A DNA stretch of 64,000 nucleotides from Pseudobacteriovorax sp. (GCA_013215145.1 JABSRP010000020.1:93746-157745), one strand, 5' to 3'; counted from the first letter of the stretch, positions 53,841 through 62,582 are shown. Program-made: numbers and translations. The notes: generated by a model from the letters alone, not told the origin.

Positions 53841-54293
53841 ATGAAGCCCAACGGAATCCATAGACTAGAAGAATCGGATCTAACGGTATATCGGAATCTA
53901 ATGGAGCTCTTTGCTGTGGAATTTGAGGAAAACGATACCTATCAGGGAGCTAAACCTAGCGATTCCTATGTCAGGAGTCTTCTTAGAAACGACGATATAA
54001 TTTTTCTCACAGAGTGCAAAGAAAGCGTGGTTACCGGTGGTTTAGTTGCCTATATCTTGAAAAAATTTGAACAACAGCGGAGCGAAATCTATATCTACGA
54101 TTTAGCAGTGCGAAGTGGTTGGCGTCGCCAAGGCATTGCTACCAGACTGATTGAACATTTGAAGATAATTGCTAAGAGTCAAGGGGCGTGGGTAATTTTT
54201 GTTCAGGCTGACCATGGTGATGATCCAGCCATAAAGCTCTACGAGTCTCTGGGAGTAAGGGAGGAAGTACTGCATTTCGACATCAAGCCCTGA
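53841..54293 (+). CDS. AAC(3)-I-like aminoglycoside N-acetyltransferase
   Basis: A 150-residue GNAT strongly resembling the AAC(3)-I group: KKFEQQRSEIYIYDLAV, RRQGIATRLIEHLK (coenzyme-A loop) and VQADHGDDPAIKLYESLG, the same order and spacing as the gentamicin acetyltransferase. It would acetylate the 3-amino group of aminoglycosides such as gentamicin. Whether it confers resistance here is unknown. GGAG lies upstream of the ATG. It is flanked by genes on the opposite strand. Confidence 0.82.
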   Translation: MKPNGIHRLEESDLTVYRNLMELFAVEFEENDTYQGAKPSDSYVRSLLRNDDIIFLTECKESVVTGGLVAYILKKFEQQRSEIYIYDLAVRSGWRRQGIATRLIEHLKIIAKSQGAWVIFVQADHGDDPAIKLYESLGVREEVLHFDIKP

Positions 54294-54338
54294 GCTAAAT
54301 CTGTAGTTTGTATCAGTTGCACCCGGTAGGGATTATTC

Positions 54339-54719
54339 TTATCTGTAGGAGGGGGCTCGAAGGGCTTTTCTAATCATTGTGGTAAATGCTTTCTCATCGA
54401 GATCTTCTGAGGATTCTACGCGAATATGCCTTACAAATTTACCTTTCCCGCGAAGTATTTTTTTAGGATCTGTAAATGTGGCGCCAGCGAAGAATCCAAA
54501 CTGAATATGATCTGGTTCACTATGAATATAGATAATCGGTAGATCACCCTTTAGCCAGACTCCGTTGGTCCATTTGCTTGACTCCACGAGATTGGGTGCC
54601 GTTGCATTTACCAGTCTCCTCAGAGCCGTAATAAGGCGCTTTTGGGAGGTTGATTGGTCCTTGTACCATTGCTGAAAAGATTCATAGGTTTTCATCTTTT
54701 TGGGGAAATCTCCGCTCAC
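54339..54719 (-). CDS. DUF1801 domain protein
   Basis: A 126-residue protein covered by DUF1801: ALRRLVNATAPNLVESSKW and HIQFGFFAGATF, the compact form without an N-terminal extension. Function unknown; relatives are called YdhG or cytoplasmic iron-level-associated. The start is a GTG at 54719; an ATG at 54695 is in frame and may be the real one. It is followed on the same strand, upstream, by a cupin gene. Confidence 0.8.
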   Translation of the reverse strand: MSGDFPKKMKTYESFQQWYKDQSTSQKRLITALRRLVNATAPNLVESSKWTNGVWLKGDLPIIYIHSEPDHIQFGFFAGATFTDPKKILRGKGKFVRHIRVESSEDLDEKAFTTMIRKALRAPSYR

Positions 54720-54742
54720 TGTTTTATATAGATAGTTGATGA

Positions 54743-55141
54743 TTATGTTTGGTCAATGTTTCGCGTTTCAGTCCCAAAGCCCCAGGTTAGGAAAACCGCT
54801 GATGCAAGCTTTTTAACTTTGGCGGTGTGCCAGGTATTTTGGGGGACAACAATATACTGACCTTGCTCTAACTCGATAGACTCGTGCCCTTTATCAGAAT
54901 CAAGCACAAGGGTGATATGACCCGAGGTGCAGAAAACGATTTCGTCGCCGTTAGGGTGCCTTTCCCAAGTATCCCAGTCTTTCTCAAACGAAAATTGACT
55001 CATCAAATATCCCATTTTGGGATGATTGGCAGGGTTACCTTTATCAAAAGCGATCCTCCAGAAATCATCTGATTTCAGGATTTGAGCTTTGCCCTCAGGG
55101 TTTGCAACTACATATTCGTTTTTTAGTGTTTTGACGTCCAT
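54743..55141 (-). CDS. Cupin domain protein
   Basis: A 132-residue single cupin: motif 1 (WERHPNGDEIVFCTSGH) and motif 2 (LEQGQYIVVPQNTWHTAKV) supply the metal ligands of a beta-barrel dioxygenase or sugar-isomerase-type fold. The substrate is unknown. ATG 55141 has no strong ribosome site. It is 23 bases upstream of the DUF1801 gene and probably co-transcribed with it. Confidence 0.8.
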   Translation of the reverse strand: MDVKTLKNEYVVANPEGKAQILKSDDFWRIAFDKGNPANHPKMGYLMSQFSFEKDWDTWERHPNGDEIVFCTSGHITLVLDSDKGHESIELEQGQYIVVPQNTWHTAKVKKLASAVFLTWGFGTETRNIDQT

Positions 55142-55203
55142 GTGAAAACAATATCATAGTTTTCAAAAATAGTTGACTTTATACCTTTGATGAAAGGCAA
55201 AAT

Positions 55204-55476
55204 TTAGTGGTACCTATCTTCAAGAATTGCTTTGCTGTCCACCGTAATTTTGATTCCAACCGTAAGCATATTCGACTTGAGGTATACCTTAACGACTCCT
55301 TTCTCTTCGTTCTCATTTGCATAAGAACTTGTTAAAAGAGGTTTACTTGCGAATGCAAATAGACTTCTATCAAAATCCTTAAGGTCATTGTCAATATATA
55401 GCTTCGCTCCATTCCACCAGCTATTCACAACCCTTATGTCGACGCCATTGGAGGATATTTCCCAGGTACTCCTCAT
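55204..55476 (-). CDS. Hypothetical protein, beta-rich
   Basis: A 90-residue protein, mainly short strands with many aromatics (WEISSNGVDIRVVNSWWNG), no signal and no motif. ATG 55476 has AGGAG eight bases upstream; the preceding TTG (55479) is in frame. Function unknown. Confidence 0.55.
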   Translation of the reverse strand: MRSTWEISSNGVDIRVVNSWWNGAKLYIDNDLKDFDRSLFAFASKPLLTSSYANENEEKGVVKVYLKSNMLTVGIKITVDSKAILEDRYH

Positions 55477-55721
55477 CAATTCTCTCCTAATCTAAAAGCT
55501 TATAGAAAATATAACATTGGCATTATAGTTTCAATCTAGTTCCTATTTCCTTAATGTTCTCAAATGCTAAGCAAAATGCGTGAAAAACCCGCTTGTTAAC
55601 TAGGACGTTGACGCTCGATTTTTTATGCGCGTCAATTGCTGGAGAGCTCTATTATTTGTTAATGATTTAAGAAGGGCTATAGTATTTTGTTTATAAACTG
55701 AAAATTTTGGGGGATGTAGAG

Positions 55722-56180
55722 GTGGTTAAAGAAATTCCAGGGTGTTTTTACAATGATCCTGAAATGACAGAAATCGACTTAGGAAGTATCGACATTTTAG
55801 GCAAGGAAGAATGTGGGGAAAAGTGGACTGAGCTCGTAAGCAGCAAAAGTCGTCACTTAATGCGCATGGAAGAAGAATGGCCATGCAAGTTAATGAAAGA
55901 TAATCATTTGCTCTATGATTGGTTGAATGATTGGAACTCCGATAATATTGCTCCCTTCAAGAGTGTTCTTGAACAAAAAATAGCTTTACCAAGTGAAGCA
56001 GAAATATTTTTTTTCTGGATGAAAGAAACGGGGATAAGAACGACTTGGTCAGTTTTTTGTAGGAATTGGATGAATTTTCTTTTCGAAGACGAAGGTTGCA
56101 TCCTTGTTTCTCCGAAATTTGAACCAGCTCTTTTACTCTCAAACGGCCGTTCCTGGAAAGGACTGCGATCTCTCCTCTGA
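55722..56180 (+). CDS. DUF2947 domain protein
   Basis: A 152-residue protein of the DUF2947 family: DLGSIDILGKEECGEKWTE, HLMRMEEEWPCKL and especially TTWSVFCRNWMNFLFEDEG match family blocks. Function unknown. Start choice: GTG 55722 with GGGGGATGTAGAG before it, or the TTG at 55707. Last of the accessory genes before a gap. Confidence 0.75.
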   Translation: MVKEIPGCFYNDPEMTEIDLGSIDILGKEECGEKWTELVSSKSRHLMRMEEEWPCKLMKDNHLLYDWLNDWNSDNIAPFKSVLEQKIALPSEAEIFFFWMKETGIRTTWSVFCRNWMNFLFEDEGCILVSPKFEPALLLSNGRSWKGLRSLL

Positions 56181-56552
56181 AAGAGAAAATCTAATCATAT
56201 TCCAATGGTACTTTATCCAAATCAGGACTAACAAATGGTTTGTTCGAAATATTGGAAGCCTGAAACGAACAATATTGGTTGATAATAAATAAACTTTTTA
56301 GAGAAAGGGTTTGCTTAGGCACCTAGTTAAGAATAACCGCAAGGTTCTAATAACTTTAAAGGCATGGTTTATCGCATCGGTTTAGGTTTTTTTTAGATAG
56401 TATTTCGAGTCGATTGCTCCTGGCACTATAACTCCAGATATATTTTTTTACTTGTGTATTTTTTCCTATTTAGGTCGACGATTTACTCGTCGAATCACCA
56501 TCAATGAACAGTTAACCAAAACAAATTCTAATGACGAATTATGGAGATGTGC
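56181..56552. other. AT-rich gap
   Basis: About 370 bases without a convincing gene. Short open frames here are shadows of low-complexity sequence. Confidence 0.4.
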
Positions 56553-56937
56553 ATGCCATTTAATGGGAAAAATTTGCTCAATCGTTTCTTTTTCGCAACC
56601 ATTAGTGCCTTAATCTTAATGCTCATAAATTCTACAAAGTCCTACGCCACTTCTTATACAGTTTTTGGTGCTAGCGATCGTAGCATCTAATACTGAAATC
56701 GCTGCCATCAGCACGCCTACAAAGATTTGGGATGATGAAAACAATCCTGGGCATCCCTGGTGTAAAGGAAAATTCTACATTAGTGGGAACGATGTCGGTA
56801 TAAAACAGGTTGCTTTATCCCTATCAATATCCAAGGCTACTTTTAGTTTTACCTACGAAGACGCAGCACCTCCAGCGGATATGGCAGTTCACTTGTTTGG
56901 ACATAGGTGTAAAATAATCAGTATTTGGGTTAACTAA
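56553..56937 (+). pseudogene. Small secreted protein gene, frameshifted
   Basis: The frame from ATG 56553 (GGAG six bases before) gives a signal peptide (FFFATISALILMLINSTKSYA) and then stops after GASDRSI. The plus-one frame continues TEIAAISTPTKIW, a CKGKFYIS stretch, a VALSLSISKATF block and a final HRCKIIS. The pieces join into one secreted protein if one base is gained or lost near 56665-56690. The layout is like the small secreted genes at 42556, 58379 and 59592. Confidence 0.65.
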
Positions 56938-57040
56938 TCCCAAGTTTTGGACTTGTAAGTCCAGATCCCGGGTCCTGTTGAATTCTGACTAGGACTGCCA
57001 TGTACTTTTAGATAGCAAGAATACCTTTGAGGAAAAAATA

Positions 57041-58042
57041 ATGAAACGAACCAGTTTATTCATCAGTTCTTTTCTAATATTCCAGCTAACAACCAGCTCG
57101 TGTAAGCACAGGCAAGTCCCCGTTGAAAGTACCACAACAAAGTCAGTTATTAAGGCGGCTCATGCTAATTATGAAGCTAACAAGTTGAGGGAAGCCGCAA
57201 AAAAACTAAGGGAAGCGGCAAGAGGTGAGGGTTATGTTAAAATTAGGGAAAAATTGAATCAGGCTGCGCGAGACTTTGATAAAGACGCTAGTGCAAGAGA
57301 AGATCTGCGTTTTCATGAAAATATGAAAACTCTCGGCTTGGCTGGAATAGCTTTGGTTCCGGCTATTGGTAAGGTATCAGCCGGAGTTACAATCATGGCA
57401 GACGAATGGGCTGCTTATTGGGATGTTATGCAAAAGGTTAAACATCCTGATAAAAATGTGTCAAATGCTCTAAATATTGATGGTTATATCAATGAATTGC
57501 AGTCTACTCGCTCCAGTGGTTCAAAGAAAAATACGGAATGGACTGATCGCGAAAAACGAGAAGTCAAAATCGCAATTGCCAGGGAAAATAATACCAAAGA
57601 TGGGCACAGAGATGGTCCAGGTGGGGGCGGTATGGTAGCCCTTCAAGGTCTCTCATTGGTCAATAAAACGGAGGCTCATTGCCCTATTACCGGAGTTTTA
57701 GGTCAGCTTACCGGAGTGATCAATAATGAATTTCCTCAGCTTAAAGGTGATCAAATCACTAATATGTATCTATTTAGATGCCAACTTTATATGAAAGATG
57801 TGGTTGGTGATGAGAATGAAGTTACCTATCTCTTCCTAAGTTTGCTATCGGATTTGGATACTACGTATTCACTTCTCGTTGGTCAGCGGATGTCAAAAAG
57901 AGACTTCCTTGGACTAACTGATGACCTACTTAAGAGTAACCTAACCTCTAATCAAATAATGAATATGGTTAGAGATATAGCAGAGCAAGCACAAAAAAGA
58001 AGGGCTGCAAGTCTTTTGTCTACAGTTTTGTTTTTCAGGTAG
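57041..58042 (+). CDS. Lipoprotein with coiled-coil region, unknown
   Basis: A 333-residue protein: a signal with cysteine at 21 (TTSSC; a weak lipobox), a helical repeat region about 40-95 (EANKLREAAKKLREAARG), a hydrophobic stretch near 100-130, a glycine-rich stretch (GPGGGGMVAL) at about 195-205, and a helical C-terminus. No family recognised. GAGGAAAAAATA precedes the ATG. An inverted repeat follows at 58072-58145. Confidence 0.6.
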   Translation: MKRTSLFISSFLIFQLTTSSCKHRQVPVESTTTKSVIKAAHANYEANKLREAAKKLREAARGEGYVKIREKLNQAARDFDKDASAREDLRFHENMKTLGLAGIALVPAIGKVSAGVTIMADEWAAYWDVMQKVKHPDKNVSNALNIDGYINELQSTRSSGSKKNTEWTDREKREVKIAIARENNTKDGHRDGPGGGGMVALQGLSLVNKTEAHCPITGVLGQLTGVINNEFPQLKGDQITNMYLFRCQLYMKDVVGDENEVTYLFLSLLSDLDTTYSLLVGQRMSKRDFLGLTDDLLKSNLTSNQIMNMVRDIAEQAQKRRAASLLSTVLFFR

Positions 58043-58071
58043 ATTAGTTTCTTTAGGTCCCAAAGACTTAA

Positions 58072-58145
58072 TAAGAAACTAAAAGCTCTCTAAGTGGGCC
58101 TGAAGTCGGTACCGTACCTCCCCCTAAAGGTGTTATAGTTTCTTA
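58072..58145 (+). terminator. Long-range inverted repeat after the lipoprotein gene
   Basis: Arms TAAGAAACTA (58072-58081) and TAGTTTCTTA (58136-58145) are perfectly complementary over 10 bases. The second arm can instead fold in a short hairpin GTTATA/TATAAC. A small GGTAC-C-GTACC palindrome sits between. Possibly an attenuator-like or terminator structure. No clear T-run. Confidence 0.4.
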
Positions 58146-58378
58146 TAACTATCTGATAAAATAAATAATTATTGTTCTTGAAATGACTTTTTTGAGAAAA
58201 TTTTTGGTTTGATGCAATAACTTTTACTTTCAATCATCTTTCTGACGAACAAAAGAGGCTCGATGTTTAGGATCTCGAATCTTTGAGTAGGCTGACAGTG
58301 TTAGAGCAAATCATCTATTTTTATCGGCCGTCAGTAAACTTGTAGCATATGAAATCAAATAATTTATGAGGATTAAAA

Positions 58379-58756
58379 ATGAAAAAACTAATATTAGCAA
58401 CACTGCTTGTTGTATCGGGAAGCGCTCTATCGATCCCAAATCCCCCAAACGGTGACTGGAAAGGAAAAGTTGGTGCCGTGACAATCAATCATACTGAGGG
58501 GCGTGCCGAAAGTTTTCGCATCTATTTTTCTACCTCAACAATAGATAGAGCAAATTGTTTGGGTAGTCATGGTTATGTTACTGTTGAGCAAAGCTCTTCC
58601 GTATCTACGATCCAATACAGTTTAATTTACGCAATGGCGATTCAAGCGGCAAAAGAAGGTCGAGAACTTTCTTTGTGGGGCGGTGTGACTGATCAAAGGT
58701 CTTGCGTTGGCGGTGGAAAAGTCACAGGAAGTCAGATTCATACGCCAAATGCTTGA
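58379..58756 (+). CDS. Small secreted protein, family A member
   Basis: A 125-residue secreted protein: signal peptide ending GSALS, a beta-rich middle with cysteine (RANCLGSHG), an S-L-I-Y-A-M-A-I-Q-A-A-K-E-G-R helix and strand (about 83-100) and a late cysteine (RSCVGGG). The same layout occurs in the genes at 42556 and 59592. GAGGATTAAAA precedes the ATG. Function unknown; an OB-like small beta barrel is plausible. Confidence 0.6.
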   Translation: MKKLILATLLVVSGSALSIPNPPNGDWKGKVGAVTINHTEGRAESFRIYFSTSTIDRANCLGSHGYVTVEQSSSVSTIQYSLIYAMAIQAAKEGRELSLWGGVTDQRSCVGGGKVTGSQIHTPNA

Positions 58757-58833
58757 TTAGTAATATTAATATAGCTGGGCTCGAAGTGAGTCCGGTCAGT
58801 AACTTCAAGAATAGGAGTAGGACGTCTACAAAA

Positions 58834-59055
58834 CTAATGTTCAGAGTCTGGATATCGCATTTTGTCGAGGATTATTTTTCTAGTCGAGTCATCAATCTTT
58901 ACTCTTATCATTAGTTGATTTGCAAGTTCAAAATCATCTCTGTCGATGGTCTCCCAAAACTCATCAATCAATTCTATTTCTGCTAGTTTCTCGAGAACTT
59001 CTGTACCTTCAAGTATTGAGCCGTCCAAAGCATCCGCCTTTACCGTTATTACCAA
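58834..59055 (-). CDS. Possible hypothetical protein
   Basis: A 73-residue acidic frame (EVLEKLAEIELIDEFWETID) with protein-like composition. It starts at a TTG (59055) with no good ribosome site and may be the remnant of a longer gene. No family. Confidence 0.35.
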   Translation of the reverse strand: MVITVKADALDGSILEGTEVLEKLAEIELIDEFWETIDRDDFELANQLMIRVKIDDSTRKIILDKMRYPDSEH

Positions 59056-59591
59056 ACAAGACTGAGTTAAGCCTATCCATAGGTTCCTAGTCAGGACGTT
59101 TGTTTTGCTTCGCCGTGATCGAATAATCGCAGGACAGGGGATGGTGGTGATCTGTCACGAAGGATTCCTTCGATTCTGAAAGACATGTGTCCCCGGTATT
59201 TGGTTTAAGCAAAAGATATCCAGCTACGATAATCGTCTTTTCCTCGTATTTTTGTTCGGATAAATGCATGTTATGAGTGTTCTAATTAGCTTTATTATTG
59301 TTTATTCGAAAGATGTTTTAAAGCAAAAAAGATCTTTTTCTAGTTGGCTGATAATCCTTTCCTATTAGGGGCCATTCGATTAACACTAGATCATGTAATT
59401 CCTAGAAATAAGTGCATTGGTTTTTGTCGATTTAGGATCTCTATGATGGCAAAAAATTGTGGGGGTTTTGTGGCTATTATTAGAGGAAATCGAATCATAA
59501 AATGATTTTCCAACAGCATGGGTTTCAGTGAAAGCTCCTACTGTTGGATTTTGAGACAGCGATAATATTTAAAAAGGATTGAGTAGATAGC
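59056..59591. other. Gap with a terminator-like repeat
   Basis: No sure gene. A 60-codon minus-strand frame at 59087-59269 lacks a ribosome site and is not called. An inverted repeat is at 59509-59548. Confidence 0.4.
59509..59548. terminator. Terminator-like repeat
   Basis: Arms TCCAACAG (59509-59516) and CTGTTGGA (59541-59548) with a 24-base loop. TTTT follows on the plus strand, and AAATCATTTT on the minus side. It lies 43 bases past the stop of the minus-strand secreted gene. Confidence 0.45.
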
Positions 59592-59921
59592 CTATTGATT
59601 AACCTTTGTCCAAGCAGCTTGCTCATATGCTCCCCAGCCTGGAGCAGGGCGATAACATGAACCATTTCCAGAGATGGTTACCTTATCTCCTTTAGCATAT
59701 GCCATCATTAAGACACTTAGGGACATCTTTGGGTCGTTATCACTAGCTTTTGAAAATATAAAGTAGTCGGAGTTACAGGGGTTTGCATTATAAGTTCCGT
59801 CAACTTTGACGATGAATTCACCATTTGCAATGACTTGTATTTCCTTAACCTTACCCGTGACGTTTCCGGCAAATACGTTCCCGCACATCATGAATAGCGT
59901 TGTCATTATAATCTTTTTCAT
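59592..59921 (-). CDS. Small secreted protein, family A member
   Basis: A 109-residue secreted protein: signal peptide MTTLFMMCGNVFAG, a VTGKVKEIQVIANGEFIVKV strand pair, cysteine in NANPCNSDY, an SLSVLMMAYAKGDKVTI block and a late cysteine GNGSCYRP. It most clearly shows the shared pattern: strand, G-x-F/W, S-x-L-x-x-A-x-x-x-G-x-x-V, then cysteine. GAGG is eight bases before ATG 59921. Confidence 0.65.
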   Translation of the reverse strand: MKKIIMTTLFMMCGNVFAGNVTGKVKEIQVIANGEFIVKVDGTYNANPCNSDYFIFSKASDNDPKMSLSVLMMAYAKGDKVTISGNGSCYRPAPGWGAYEQAAWTKVNQ

Positions 59922-59933
59922 TATTGGCCTCAA

Positions 59934-60232
59934 ATTATAAAAAAATCATGTTGTTGAAATTGCTGGAAAAGACTGAGTACCTATGGTTATCGTTGGCTGC
60001 ACGACTGCCTTTTTCCGATAGAACGATGATTTAGGATAGAAATTATTGCAACACTAAGTGGGCTTTTTTCTAATCGAAATGCAAATCTGTATCTACAGCA
60101 TGAGATTTTCAGGGATAAAAGTATCGCTCAAGTAACCCAAAGCTAATGTACTCGAGGAATCAAAATAGTTCTGAAGATCATTGTTTTCTCTCTTGGTTAG
60201 ATGAGCTTCTTTCAAGAGAGAGGCAAAAACGA
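59934..60232. other. Non-coding gap
   Basis: A 300-base AT-rich gap with no clear gene or hairpin; it contains the promoter of the minus-strand secreted gene. Confidence 0.4.
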
Positions 60233-60586
60233 TCAAACTAGGGACTTATCGCCGAATTTATTGGCACCTTCTGTTCCTTTCAAGCAAACTAAAACGAGGA
60301 GGATGGCATCGCCAAGAATTGGAATAAATCTAAGGAATATAAGCAATCCTGAATAATCTGCATCATGCAACCTTCGAACTGTAGCGCTGAGCCCTGCTAT
60401 ACATGCGGGTATTAAAAATATTACAAAAATAATCGTAGATGCTCCTTCACTCATAATAAATCTGGCGGAGTGAACGATAGCAAAAGCCAAAAGAATATTT
60501 ATTAGATAAGGTATAAAGAATTCCTTACGATTCGATCTGTCTTTAAAATTGAATATGTTTTTCCAAAAAGATGTGTAATATCTCAT
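60233..60586 (-). CDS. DUF805 membrane protein
   Basis: A 117-residue membrane protein matching DUF805: NRKEFFIPYLINILLAF, RRLHDADYSGLLIFL and the C-terminal GTEGANKFGDKSL. Three to four membrane segments. Function unknown. Weak ribosome site at ATG 60586. Confidence 0.85.
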   Translation of the reverse strand: MRYYTSFWKNIFNFKDRSNRKEFFIPYLINILLAFAIVHSARFIMSEGASTIIFVIFLIPACIAGLSATVRRLHDADYSGLLIFLRFIPILGDAILLVLVCLKGTEGANKFGDKSLV

Positions 60587-60919
60587 AAATTACTCATTAT
60601 TCCAAATAGTTACTAATTTCAATCAAATTGCTATTTCCGAAAAGTCCCCTTGGATGGTTCTCTGCCGATGGTTGTTTTTCAAATAGCTTGACTTTCCCAA
60701 AGTAATGCAAGGTTTGAGTCATGCTTGATGGGTGTAACTTGGTGAATACATAGTGGTAAAGGTGGCAATAAATAGTACAGTGTCCTCAGAAGAATCAGCC
60801 TTAACTTACTATGCTGTTAACTTAAGGCTTGGTACAGCTCCCAGCGCAATTTATAACGGTAATATAAAGGTACTTCTTCGATATTTCTCTGAATTTGAAA
60901 ACAACAGCTACAATCGCAC
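60587..60919. other. Gap with doubtful frame
   Basis: A plus-strand frame of 80 codons (GTG 60753 to 60995) overlaps the TfoX gene on the opposite strand. Only its 5' half (to about 60910) could be a remnant; I do not call it. Nothing else is seen. Confidence 0.35.
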
Positions 60920-61252
60920 CTATTTCTTGGGCAGAGTCTTTGTAAAAGACATGCCTCGTTCAATCCACTTCGCAAGCGCCGCTTTGGTTTTGTAGCCCTC
61001 TGGGTCGATAAACACTAAGCCTTTCATGGGCTTCCCTGTAATATCCATAGGTCGCGTATGTTTAAGTTTTAATATGTCTTCGTGCTTTTCGGGCCCAACC
61101 CTAACCGACAAGCCATGCTTCAGATCTGCCCCACACATCATGTTTCCATAATGCATAAAACACAGGTCCCCGAACATGTTTTGCTCTGTAATTCCTCTTT
61201 TACCTTTCAGGATGTCTCTAATTCTTTGGTTTAGCTTTTCGTCGTGTGCCAT
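60920..61252 (-). CDS. TfoX/Sxy N-terminal-domain protein
   Basis: A 110-residue TfoX N-terminal-type protein: RGITEQNMFGDLCFMHYGNMMCGAD, then SVRVGPEKHEDIL and GKPMKGLVFIDPEG. Single-domain members are common and uncharacterised; the link to competence applies only to full Sxy. It sits 8 bases after the SRPBCC stop and is probably co-transcribed. Confidence 0.85.
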   Translation of the reverse strand: MAHDEKLNQRIRDILKGKRGITEQNMFGDLCFMHYGNMMCGADLKHGLSVRVGPEKHEDILKLKHTRPMDITGKPMKGLVFIDPEGYKTKAALAKWIERGMSFTKTLPKK

Positions 61253-61260
61253 TTAAAATC

Positions 61261-61782
61261 TCAACTTTTTTCTGCTAATGCTTTGAGCGCTTGGTTCATC
61301 GAGTCCAGCATTTTGGGAACGTTGGTCTGAACCTGTCCCCACAACAGGGGTGCCATCAAACCGCTGAATGTTTCCTTATGAACGAGCTTGGTTCCTGAAT
61401 CAGTCGTTTCAAGCTCGATGATCTTTCCATTGGTGAAAATAAACCCAGCTATCATTGTAGCGCGCCAACTAAGATTTCTTGGATTTTCAAACACTGTGAT
61501 AACAGGTTCATACTTGGGTCCAGCCTTAGTTTTGTCACCAATTTCACCACACATGGTAATACTCAGCTTTGAACCTAACGAGGCAGTTCCCTTAGAATGA
61601 TGGATTATCGGGCTCCACTCCTGCCATCCGTCAATATTTGTGACAAGGTTCCAGACGTCTTCTATTGGAGCGGCAATCTCGATCTCTGTGCTTATTTCAC
61701 GCATCTCTTTGCCTTTCAACCATAACGTAGTAAGTCCAGCAATAAGCAGTGCTGCTATGGTAAACAAAATTTTCTTTTTCAT
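61261..61782 (-). CDS. SRPBCC family protein, membrane-anchored
   Basis: A 173-residue SRPBCC (START-like) protein with an N-terminal membrane helix (ILFTIAALLIAGLTTLWL), then STEIEIAAPIEDVWNLVTNIDGWQEWSP, the family opening. A polyketide cyclase/lipid-binding fold with unknown ligand. It precedes TfoX by 8 bases. Confidence 0.8.
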   Translation of the reverse strand: MKKKILFTIAALLIAGLTTLWLKGKEMREISTEIEIAAPIEDVWNLVTNIDGWQEWSPIIHHSKGTASLGSKLSITMCGEIGDKTKAGPKYEPVITVFENPRNLSWRATMIAGFIFTNGKIIELETTDSGTKLVHKETFSGLMAPLLWGQVQTNVPKMLDSMNQALKALAEKS

Positions 61783-61928
61783 ATGAATATCCTTTTTAGT
61801 CGTACCTTACTAAGTTCTCTAAATTTCGCAATTGTGGAGACTCTTGCTAAAGCATCCCAGTAACTCTGTAACCCAATCGACGGTCTTGTCTTTTGGTTCG
61901 AGGAAGATTCCCTGCCTGTAATGCCTCT

Positions 61929-62507
61929 TTAACGATCGTTAAGCCCCTTTCCTGCCAGGATCTTTAGAGAGCACTTCTCAATCCTTGATGTTCTTGATGC
62001 AGACTGCTTAGCGCTCGCGATATGTAGTATGTATGCTCGCTGTCGTCCTGGTGTTAATCGATGAAATGCTGATTTAAGCTTTGGTTTTTTTTTGAATGCA
62101 GCTGCGAGTTCCTCAGGTAGGGGTTCTGGCTTTTTTTTGAATTCTACTTTCTGTCCAGATTCTTCGAGCGCCATAGCTTCTTTAATATAGTATCTAATAG
62201 TAGTGGAGAGTTTTTTGATTTCTTTTTCAGATTCGAATTCGAGTCGCATCGCGGATTGAGAGTTTGGTCCGTTGTCTACGAGGAGCTTCTTGGGATCCTT
62301 CAGCAGTTTGCCTTTGAAAAACATTAGGCTAAGATTTTTTTTAAAGGGCTGTATGATGACGACGTTATTTCCATTAATTGAATAGCAAGGCTTGCTCCAC
62401 TTAATGTTCTCTTCGAGTTTTGTTTTGAGAATTATGGGACGCAGAACTTCCATCTCCTTACGCCAGTCTTTTGCCTTGCTAAAAAATGAATCTTCAGTTG
62501 ATCCCAT
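61929..62507 (-). CDS. YdeI/OmdA-like protein with DUF1801 segment
   Basis: A 192-residue protein: an N-terminal DUF1801-like part (ENIKWSKPCYSINGNNVVII) and a C-terminal YdeI/OmpD-associated part (PLPEELAAAFKKKPKLKSAFHRLTPGRQRAYILHI). The family is linked to bacteriocin or cationic-peptide tolerance by annotation only. It lies on the minus strand in a run of small stress-type genes; 75 bases separate it from the DUF1428 gene. Confidence 0.8.
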   Translation of the reverse strand: MGSTEDSFFSKAKDWRKEMEVLRPIILKTKLEENIKWSKPCYSINGNNVVIIQPFKKNLSLMFFKGKLLKDPKKLLVDNGPNSQSAMRLEFESEKEIKKLSTTIRYYIKEAMALEESGQKVEFKKKPEPLPEELAAAFKKKPKLKSAFHRLTPGRQRAYILHIASAKQSASRTSRIEKCSLKILAGKGLNDR

Positions 62508-62582
62508 CGAAGTCCTTGCTAGTGTTTTTATAACGAACTTTTATTATAGTGCCTTTGCGGTAGTTGATGAACTCAGGTTCAG

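Noticed and set aside
53255..56180. Integron cassette array (many small diverse genes including aac(3)-I)
   Set aside because: Gene orientation is mixed, and I found no attC-like pairs of inverted core sites or integrase; ordinary accessory region is the simpler reading.
59087..59269. Minus-strand 60-codon frame
   Set aside because: No ribosome site, odd histidine-rich composition and no family signal.
60753..60995. Plus-strand 80-codon frame overlapping TfoX
   Set aside because: Its 3' half is antisense to a well-supported TfoX gene and the GTG start lacks a ribosome site.
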